Shown piece after piece: positions 8,215-12,269 of a DNA stretch of 12,269 bases. The notes beneath the pieces are model-generated. The model saw only the letters and a list, made by a program, of their open reading frames with translations, was not told the DNA's origin and did not search any database. Origin of the DNA: SM23-62 sp964575235. GTDB taxonomy: Bacteria; Bacteroidota; Bacteroidia; Bacteroidales; SM23-62. Both the position numbers and the translations under genes were made by a program. The stretch spans positions 1 through 12,269 of the forward strand of contig CAZNQG010000099.1 in the NCBI GenBank assembly GCA_964575235.1, read 5' to 3'. Position 1 is the stretch's first letter, and every line of letters begins with the position of its first letter.

Positions 8215-8409
8215 CCAAGTCAGAATAAAAATACTTATTATTCCGAAATGAAGGGGCCATCGGGAACGATTTTCTTATCCGGCGGGGAAAACGGAACGGG
8301 GGAGGTGTTCTAATAGTAGGAAAAGATGCAGAGACGGACAATGTAAAAATGAAAATGTTCCTCTACCTTGAACTCAGGCGCCGATACGATTAATGTCGTC
8401 ATGAAGTAC

Positions 8410-8772
8410 TCAATTCAACGTCTTTTCAACCTTGCTCACAAGGGCTTTGATGTCAACCGGTTTCTCGATGTAGTCAACGGCGCCCATGTCCATGGTTTTC
8501 TGAATGTTTGGGGCGTCCGTGACCGCTGAAACAATGATGACGGGAATGTCGCGGGTTTTCTCGTTCTTTTTGAGCTGGTCAAGGAACTGGTACCCGCTGA
8601 TCCTGGGCATCAGCAGGTCCAGCAGAATGAGGGCCGGACGTTCTTTTGCCAGCATGTCATAGGCTTCGTCAACATTAAAGGCGGTACAGATCTCGTATCC
8701 CCGGCTGTTCAATATGGCTTCCAGTAGGACGATGTTGGTGTTTGAATCATCGACGATAAGGATCTTTTTCAT
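8410..8772 (-). CDS. stand-alone response-regulator receiver protein (CheY-like)
   Basis: A single receiver domain of 120 residues with nothing after it. The acidic pair Asp8-Asp9 (ILIVDDS), phospho-acceptor Asp52 (LILLDLLMPRISG), Ser82 (VIIVSA) and Lys104 (YIEKPVD) are all present, so it should be phosphorylatable. Such proteins act through protein partners or as phosphate shuttles. It is divergent from the Crp/Fnr gene and lies upstream, on the same strand, of the kinase-less GAF/PAS receptor; the gap between them (8215-8409) holds no convincing gene. No histidine kinase is within the window, so its phosphate donor must be elsewhere. Confidence 0.93.
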   Translation of the reverse strand: MKKILIVDDSNTNIVLLEAILNSRGYEICTAFNVDEAYDMLAKERPALILLDLLMPRISGYQFLDQLKKNEKTRDIPVIIVSAVTDAPNIQKTMDMGAVDYIEKPVDIKALVSKVEKTLN

Positions 8773-8792
8773 CTCAGTTTCCGTTGCCAGGG

Positions 8793-8800
8793 TAAATATA
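8793..8800 (-). promoter_or_regulatory. possible -7 element of the receiver gene
   Basis: Read on the minus strand this is TATATTTA, one mismatch from TAnnTTTG, ending 20 bp before the ATG at 8772. The centre of the FNR-type palindrome lies about 44 bp upstream of the centre of this element, a position compatible with activation by a Crp/Fnr-family protein. Confidence 0.35.
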
Positions 8801-8832
8801 TTATAAAAGAGGGTAGGATCGGGGCATAAAGG

Positions 8833-8848
8833 GATGATTTATATCATC
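8833..8848. promoter_or_regulatory. FNR/CRP-type operator palindrome in the divergent gap
   Basis: GATGAT and ATCATC form a perfect 6-bp inverted repeat with spacer TTAT. The inner 14 bases match the FNR consensus TTGAT-N4-ATCAA except at the outermost base of each arm, and the TGAT-N4-ATCA core is exact. It lies between the divergent receiver gene and the crp/fnr-like gene, so it is a natural site for autoregulation and for control of the receiver. It falls near the -33 region of the likely crp promoter, which would favour repression there. Confidence 0.55.
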
Positions 8849-8857
8849 GGAAATCGT

Positions 8858-8865
8858 TATATTTC
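8858..8865 (+). promoter_or_regulatory. possible -7 element of the Crp/Fnr gene
   Basis: TATATTTC is one mismatch from TAnnTTTG and ends 33 bp before the ATG at 8899. The operator palindrome ends 9 bp upstream of it, overlapping where a -33 element would be. No TTG is seen at the expected position. Confidence 0.35.
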
Positions 8866-8898
8866 ATTAGCTTTATAAGCCTGAAATCCTTTCATCCC

Positions 8899-9573
8899 AT
8901 GTCCGAGCTTCAGTGTATGAAAAGCATGCCTTTTGCCCAGTTGTTATCTGCGGAACAGCAGGAATTTCTGGGGAAAAACAGCTCTGTGGTGAAATATCAC
9001 AACAAGGATGTGGTATTCAGGCAGGGAACCCGCACCTCGCATATCATGCTGATGGTGTCGGGGCTTGTGAAAATATTCAAGGAAGGGCACAACGAACGGA
9101 CGGTACTGCTGAAACTGGCTTCCTGCGGGGAATACATCGGAATGCTCTCCGTCATGGGAGACCAGATACACCAGTATTCGGCCGCTGCGATAGAAGCATC
9201 CGAGATCTGCTTTATCGACATCAATGCATTCCGGAATGTTCTGATGGAAAACGGCAGGTTCAGCCTGCAACACATGGGGCAGATCAGCCAGGACGGACTG
9301 TTTATTTTTAACCGACTGATCAACCAGACTCATAAGCAGTTACCGGGAAGGATCGCAGATGTCCTGCTGTATTTTTCCGAGAACATATACGGCAAATCCC
9401 GATTCGATTTTCCACTTACACGGCGGGAGCTTGCGGAACTGGCAGGGACCACGAAGGAAAGTTTTATAAGAACCCTGACGGAATTTAAAAACGACAAGAT
9501 CATAAACCTCGATGGCAGCCGTGTCCAGATCATCAGCATGGACATCGTAAAAACCCTGAGTGAACTCGGTTGA
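8899..9573 (+). CDS. Crp/Fnr-family transcriptional regulator
   Basis: DNA-binding regulator of 224 residues. The cyclic-nucleotide-binding-like beta-barrel spans about residues 10-120, a long dimerisation helix about 123-147, and a winged helix-turn-helix about 150-215. The HTH reads LTRRELAELAGTTKESFIRTL (173-193). In the recognition helix Glu187 and Arg191 align with FNR Glu209 and Arg213, which contact the GA of the TGA half-site; Lys186 replaces FNR Val208. Only three cysteines occur (6, 76, 104) and they do not form the N-terminal FNR cluster motif, so an FNR-type oxygen-sensing 4Fe-4S centre is unlikely. The key cAMP-phosphate-binding motif of E. coli CRP (RSA) is also not seen. Effector unknown. 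An FNR-like palindrome lies 50 bp upstream, and the gene is followed after 28 bp by a receiver gene, probably in one operon. No Shine-Dalgarno. Confidence 0.93.
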   Translation: MSELQCMKSMPFAQLLSAEQQEFLGKNSSVVKYHNKDVVFRQGTRTSHIMLMVSGLVKIFKEGHNERTVLLKLASCGEYIGMLSVMGDQIHQYSAAAIEASEICFIDINAFRNVLMENGRFSLQHMGQISQDGLFIFNRLINQTHKQLPGRIADVLLYFSENIYGKSRFDFPLTRRELAELAGTTKESFIRTLTEFKNDKIINLDGSRVQIISMDIVKTLSELG

Positions 9574-9601
9574 TTGTTCCTCATGCAAATGATTACATTC
9601 C

Positions 9602-9970
9602 ATGCGCATACTGATCGTCGATGACATCTTCACCAACCGTCTCCTGATCGCAGAACTCCTGAGAACCCTGGAACTGGAATTCGACGAGGTTGAAAATGGA
9701 AAGATGGCGATAGAAGCCATCCGGAACCGGCCGTATGACCTGGTTTTGATGGATATTGAGATGCCCGTCATGAACGGACTGGAAACCACGCGCTACATAC
9801 GCACCGAACTGCCTCCTCCTGCTAACCGTACGGTAATCGCCGCCCTGACTGCCCATAACCCGGAGCTTTTCTTCGAGGATTTCAAGGATGTGGGTTTTGA
9901 CCACCTGCTGACAAAACCCTACAGCCTGGAGAAGGTGAGCGCCCTGATCCGGGAGGTGAAGGGTCAGTGA
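9602..9970 (+). CDS. second stand-alone receiver-domain protein (CheY-like)
   Basis: Single receiver domain of 122 residues without an output domain. Asp7-Asp8 (ILIVDDI), phospho-acceptor Asp51 (LVLMDIEMPVMNG), Thr83 (IAALTAH) and Lys105 (LLTKPYS) are all in place. The DIEMPVMNG type with a following ETTRYIR helix is the kind usually fused to hybrid kinases or serving phosphorelays, and it differs clearly from the receiver at 8410-8772, so the two are not a recent duplication. The gene starts 28 bp after the Crp/Fnr gene on the same strand, most likely as the second gene of that operon. It converges with the methionine sulfoxide reductase gene, 10 bp away. Donor and partner are unknown. Confidence 0.92.
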   Translation: MRILIVDDIFTNRLLIAELLRTLELEFDEVENGKMAIEAIRNRPYDLVLMDIEMPVMNGLETTRYIRTELPPPANRTVIAALTAHNPELFFEDFKDVGFDHLLTKPYSLEKVSALIREVKGQ

Positions 9971-9980
9971 ACGATGAGCC

Positions 9981-10439
9981 TTAAGGGAGCAGGGTAACTA
10001 TTTTTTCAAGTCCCTCGGCATCCGTCTGGTCGAAATGCCCGTATTGCCTGCTGTCCACATCCAGCACCCCGATGACCTGTCCCCGTTCGTTCCATAAGGG
10101 AACCACGATCTCTGAGCGAGACCTTGAATCGCAGTCAATATGTCCGGGAAACTTGTCTACATCCGGCACAATGATGGTTTTCTCGCTGTGAATCCCGGTC
10201 CAGCAAACTCCCCTGTCCTTTTCCAGCTCCTGGCATGCCAGGGGTCCCTGGTAAGGACCGACCGTCAGTTTCCCCTCCTGCAGTACGTAGAATCCTGTCC
10301 AGAAGAATCCGTCCATCTTGTGATGGAGGACCGCCGCCACCGTCGCCATCCTGGAAACCGGGTTGTCCGTTGTGGAGAGGAGTTTTTCAAGCTGCCGGTG
10401 GATGCGTTCGTAGCGCCCTTGCTTTCGCTCGTTTTTCAT
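9981..10439 (-). CDS. msrC: free methionine-(R)-sulfoxide reductase (GAF-domain fRMsr)
   Basis: Cytosolic 152-residue enzyme that reduces free L-methionine-(R)-sulfoxide to methionine with thioredoxin-type electrons. The protein is one GAF domain carrying the fRMsr pattern. Cys69, Cys79 and Cys103 have the same 10- and 24-residue spacing as the three functional cysteines of E. coli MsrC (84, 94, 118). The signature around the last one, FPGHIDCDSRSRSEIVVPL, is strongly conserved in the family. Substrate-pocket acidic residues (around VLDVDS and DQTDAEGL near the C terminus) are also present. Length is normal. A perfect -7 promoter element lies 16 bp upstream of the ATG, so it can be transcribed independently of the GreA-like gene 77 bp upstream on the same strand. 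Confidence 0.94.
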   Translation of the reverse strand: MKNERKQGRYERIHRQLEKLLSTTDNPVSRMATVAAVLHHKMDGFFWTGFYVLQEGKLTVGPYQGPLACQELEKDRGVCWTGIHSEKTIIVPDVDKFPGHIDCDSRSRSEIVVPLWNERGQVIGVLDVDSRQYGHFDQTDAEGLEKIVTLLP

Positions 10440-10455
10440 GCTGCAATGAAATGGT

Positions 10456-10463
10456 CAAATATA
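10456..10463 (-). promoter_or_regulatory. Bacteroidota -7 promoter element for msrC
   Basis: On the minus strand this reads TATATTTG, an exact TAnnTTTG match identical to the cstA element. It ends 16 bp before the msrC ATG (10439), implying a very short leader. The expected -33 region holds TTCG, a weak match to TTTG. Confidence 0.6.
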
Positions 10464-10516
10464 CGAAAACATGCCGGGAGCCGAACGGAAGGCGTGAAAG
10501 AGGAACCGGGCGGGAT

Positions 10517-10975
10517 TCAGAAAAGCTCCTTGATGGTCTGCCGCTTGCCGTTGAACTCGAAACTATCCCCGACCTTCAGTCCCTCCATAACCTTGTAGAG
10601 CGGTACGGCCGGCGAGATGGCATAATAAAGGTTGCCTTCATGCTCGATCTTGCCGGAGCTGATGGCAATGATGAAGCGGGCGTGATCCGAGACAATGATG
10701 GCCCCGAACTCGACTTTGGTCTTCAGATCCTGGCAGTTGATCTTTTCCAGCACATTCATGTCCGACAATGCTTTCTGGTATTGTCCCGCGAACATATCCC
10801 GGCGGCTGATCAGCTGGTCCCGGAAAGAATCGTAGCGGTCCTTGTTCGGCCCGTAATCGTTAAGGGCATGCTGTGCCTCGTTCATGGCTTGCTTGGCGCT
10901 TTCAACCATCTTCCTCTGTGTTTCCCTGCACAGTTCGATCAGTTTTTGCTTTGTATGCAGCATGTCCTTGCTCAT
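10517..10975 (-). CDS. GreA/GreB-like protein (Bacteroidota short family)
   Basis: Protein of 152 residues with the layout of a transcript-cleavage factor. The N-terminal helical hairpin spans about residues 5-82. The C-terminal FKBP-like domain is at about 86-152, with KVEFGAIIVSDHARFIIAIS, YYAISPAVPLYKVMEGLKVGD (118-137) and FEFNGKRQTIKELF, equivalent to the GreA pattern of SPL/SPI, a G-K-x-x-G-D turn and a final I-x-x-I/L strand. GreA/GreB bind in the RNA polymerase secondary channel and place acidic residues of the hairpin tip at the active site. Here the tip region is ALNDYGPNKDRYDSFRDQL (37-55), in which Asp40 could correspond to the catalytic aspartate, but the canonical GDLKENAEY-type motif is altered. 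These Bacteroidota proteins are therefore only Gre-like, and cleavage activity is not assured. Start ATG 10975; Met5 is an alternative. It precedes msrC by 77 bp on the same strand and is divergent from the C69 gene. Confidence 0.82.
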   Translation of the reverse strand: MSKDMLHTKQKLIELCRETQRKMVESAKQAMNEAQHALNDYGPNKDRYDSFRDQLISRRDMFAGQYQKALSDMNVLEKINCQDLKTKVEFGAIIVSDHARFIIAISSGKIEHEGNLYYAISPAVPLYKVMEGLKVGDSFEFNGKRQTIKELF

Positions 10976-11009
10976 GGGGTTTCTGGATGGGCTAATATTT
11001 AGGGCATAT

Positions 11010-11035
11010 CATTGTTCAAAGACCCTTGAACAATG
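11010..11035. repeat. perfect 10-bp inverted repeat, probable operator
   Basis: Arms CATTGTTCAA (11010-11019) and TTGAACAATG (11026-11035) are exact inverted copies separated by AGACCC. After one mismatch the symmetry continues for three more base pairs on each side (ATA/TAT), giving 13 of 14 paired positions. It lies in the 118-bp divergent gap between the GreA-like gene and the C69 dipeptidase, directly over the probable -33 to -7 spacer of the dipeptidase promoter. It is not followed by a T tract and lies upstream of genes, so an operator for a dimeric regulator is more likely than a terminator. A leader hairpin is a second possibility. Confidence 0.6.
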
Positions 11036-11036
11036 T

Positions 11037-11044
11037 TATATTAG
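11037..11044 (+). promoter_or_regulatory. possible -7 element of the C69 dipeptidase gene
   Basis: TATATTAG is one mismatch from TAnnTTTG. A TTG at 11012-11014 lies 22 bp upstream, near normal -33 spacing. The inverted repeat fills the interval. The leader to the ATG at 11094 would be about 45 bases, A-rich and without a Shine-Dalgarno. Confidence 0.4.
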
Positions 11045-11093
11045 CATAATCTAAAGGGATATGAAGACGTAAAATACTTAAAAATCCACAAAT

Positions 11094-12269
11094 ATGAAAG
11101 CACCGGTGCGTAAAAATCAAATCTTTACCCTCCTGCTCCTGATTGTTTTCCCATGTGTTCAGGCTCAGGACAGGGGGGACTGGGAAGGGGATTTTCCGGA
11201 TGGCTGCACCAGTATAACCATCGGAAGGCTTGCTACCGCGGACGGATCGGTGATTACATCCCATACGGATGACAGCCACCGGACCCGTTCCTGGATCGAC
11301 ATCCGCCCGGCCCGGGATCACCCTGAGGGATCCATGGCCAGGATGCACAGGCGGATGCCCTGTGATTCCCTTGCCATGCCGAGCTATGTGCACCGGGACA
11401 TTGGCGGGATTCCACAGGCGGCTCATACCCATGGATATATAAATTCGGCATACCCCTGCATGAATCAGCTCCAGCTTGGCATCGGAGAATCGACGTTCGG
11501 GGGAAGGGAGGAACTCAAGTCGGAGGAGGGACTCATAGATTGTCAGCAGCTCTGCCGGTTGATGGTTGAACGCTGCAAAACGGCCCGTGAAGCCATCCGC
11601 CTTGCAGGTGAGCTTTGCGGACAGTACGGATGGAGCGATTACGGGGAATGCCTTACCATATCGGATACCAGGGAAGTCTGGCACCTGGAGATCCTGGGCC
11701 CCGGGAAGGGGAAGACCGGTGCCGTATGGGCCGCACAGCGGGTGCCCGATGATCATGTTTCGGTCAATGCCAACGCCAGCAGGATCCTTGAAATCGACCT
11801 GGAGGACACGGACCGTTTCATGGCCTCCGCGAACATTCTGGAGGTGGCCAGGGAGAATGGCTGGTGGAGGGAGGATGAGGAACCCTTCCGTTTTGCTTAC
11901 GCTTATGCCCCGGAAAGCAGAACATCCATGGCGGCACTCAGGAGGGAATGGAGGGTGTTCGACCTGCTTGCACCCTCCCTTGGACTTGATGCGAACGCAG
12001 AGAACTATCCTTTTTCGATCAAGCCGGATGAACCGGTCAGTATGGAGAAGCTGATCAGCATATTCAAGGATTATTACGAGGGCACGGATTATAATTTTGT
12101 GAAGGACATTACAGCAGCCGACGACAGCGGGCGCATGGTGATCTCTCCGCTGGCAAATCCATTCATGCCCTACGATATGAACAAGGTTTTCAGGATCAAC
12201 GGTGGCTGGGGCTGGAGAGGGGAGCGGACCATCGCACGATGGTATACCATGTACGCCACCATTATACAG
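11094..12269 (+). CDS. secreted C69-family dipeptidase, 3' end outside the window
   Basis: The frame is open from ATG 11094 to the window edge, giving 392 residues with no stop. A signal peptide (about residues 1-25, basic start, then TLLLLIVFPCVQAQ) indicates export. Mature peptidase C69 proteins (PepD-like Ntn hydrolases) use an N-terminal cysteine nucleophile exposed by processing; Cys38 in DGCTSITIGRLATADGS has exactly that context. Further family features are DDSH (59-62), the TFGGREEL region, the GWSDYGECLTISDTREVWHLEILGPG strand pair (about 180-205), WRVFDLLAPSLGL and YYEGTDYNF, followed by WRGERTIARW near the visible end. The enzyme probably cleaves dipeptides in the periplasm for amino-acid uptake. 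Family members run about 500-560 residues, so roughly a quarter to a third is missing. Expression may be controlled by the inverted repeat at 11010-11035. Confidence 0.93.
   Translation, partial: MKAPVRKNQIFTLLLLIVFPCVQAQDRGDWEGDFPDGCTSITIGRLATADGSVITSHTDDSHRTRSWIDIRPARDHPEGSMARMHRRMPCDSLAMPSYVHRDIGGIPQAAHTHGYINSAYPCMNQLQLGIGESTFGGREELKSEEGLIDCQQLCRLMVERCKTAREAIRLAGELCGQYGWSDYGECLTISDTREVWHLEILGPGKGKTGAVWAAQRVPDDHVSVNANASRILEIDLEDTDRFMASANILEVARENGWWREDEEPFRFAYAYAPESRTSMAALRREWRVFDLLAPSLGLDANAENYPFSIKPDEPVSMEKLISIFKDYYEGTDYNFVKDITAADDSGRMVISPLANPFMPYDMNKVFRINGGWGWRGERTIARWYTMYATIIQ

Noticed and set aside
8248..8313. Small plus-strand frame (21 codons) in the gap between the receptor and the first receiver gene
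   Set aside because: No ribosome site, no promoter element and Gly-rich translation; chance length in a 195-bp gap.
10235..11002. Plus-strand open frame (255 codons) opposite msrC and the Gre-like gene
   Set aside because: It spans two well-supported minus-strand genes and their gap, and its translation is low-complexity and Pro/Arg-rich.
11010..11035. Inverted repeat as an intrinsic terminator
   Set aside because: No T tract follows on either strand and it lies upstream of two divergent starts, not after a gene.
11016..11756. Long minus-strand open frame (246 codons) opposite the C69 dipeptidase
   Set aside because: It is antisense to a gene with clear family motifs; its predicted protein is Pro/Gly/His-rich low-complexity sequence with no recognisable domain.

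Overview
The window (about 52-53% G+C by eye) looks like a chromosomal segment of a Bacteroidota bacterium, probably order Bacteroidales or a relative. Three things point there: the tail of a Bat operon (BatD-BatE), which is typical of Bacteroidota; start codons that mostly lack a Shine-Dalgarno sequence and sit in A/T-rich leaders; and several matches to the Bacteroidota -7 promoter element TAnnTTTG placed just upstream of genes. I see no IS element, integrase, CRISPR array, tRNA or rRNA gene. The gene content is chromosomal housekeeping and signalling.

Layout. Positions 1-2237 (+) hold the 3' part of batD and the complete batE, which overlap by 4 bp. A DcsG/RimK-type ATP-grasp enzyme converges on them from the minus strand (2254-3162). 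A 232-bp divergent gap with one good promoter element leads to a CstA-family transporter (3395-5095, +). A small DUF2784-like membrane protein (5104-5508, -) converges on cstA and is divergent from an acylphosphatase (5549-5818, +).

Positions 5944-9970 form a signalling block. A 756-residue membrane protein with a GAF and three PAS domains but no kinase or other output domain lies on the minus strand. Upstream of it on the same strand is a stand-alone receiver protein. Divergent from that receiver are a Crp/Fnr-family regulator and a second stand-alone receiver (+). The divergent gap holds an FNR-type palindrome (TGAT-N4-ATCA core), so the Crp/Fnr protein could control both arms. A receptor without a kinase, two receivers without output domains and one DNA-binding regulator are the most unusual content here.

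Positions 9981-10975 (-) hold a free methionine-(R)-sulfoxide reductase (all three characteristic cysteines present, own promoter) and a GreA/GreB-like protein. The 118-bp divergent gap that follows contains a perfect 10-bp inverted repeat lying over the probable promoter of a secreted C69-family dipeptidase (11094 to the window end, truncated).

Functionally the segment mixes cell-envelope and stress functions (Bat proteins, methionine sulfoxide repair), carbon and peptide acquisition (CstA, C69 dipeptidase) and an atypical sensory module. A link between the sensory module and the stress or nutrient genes is only suggested by proximity.
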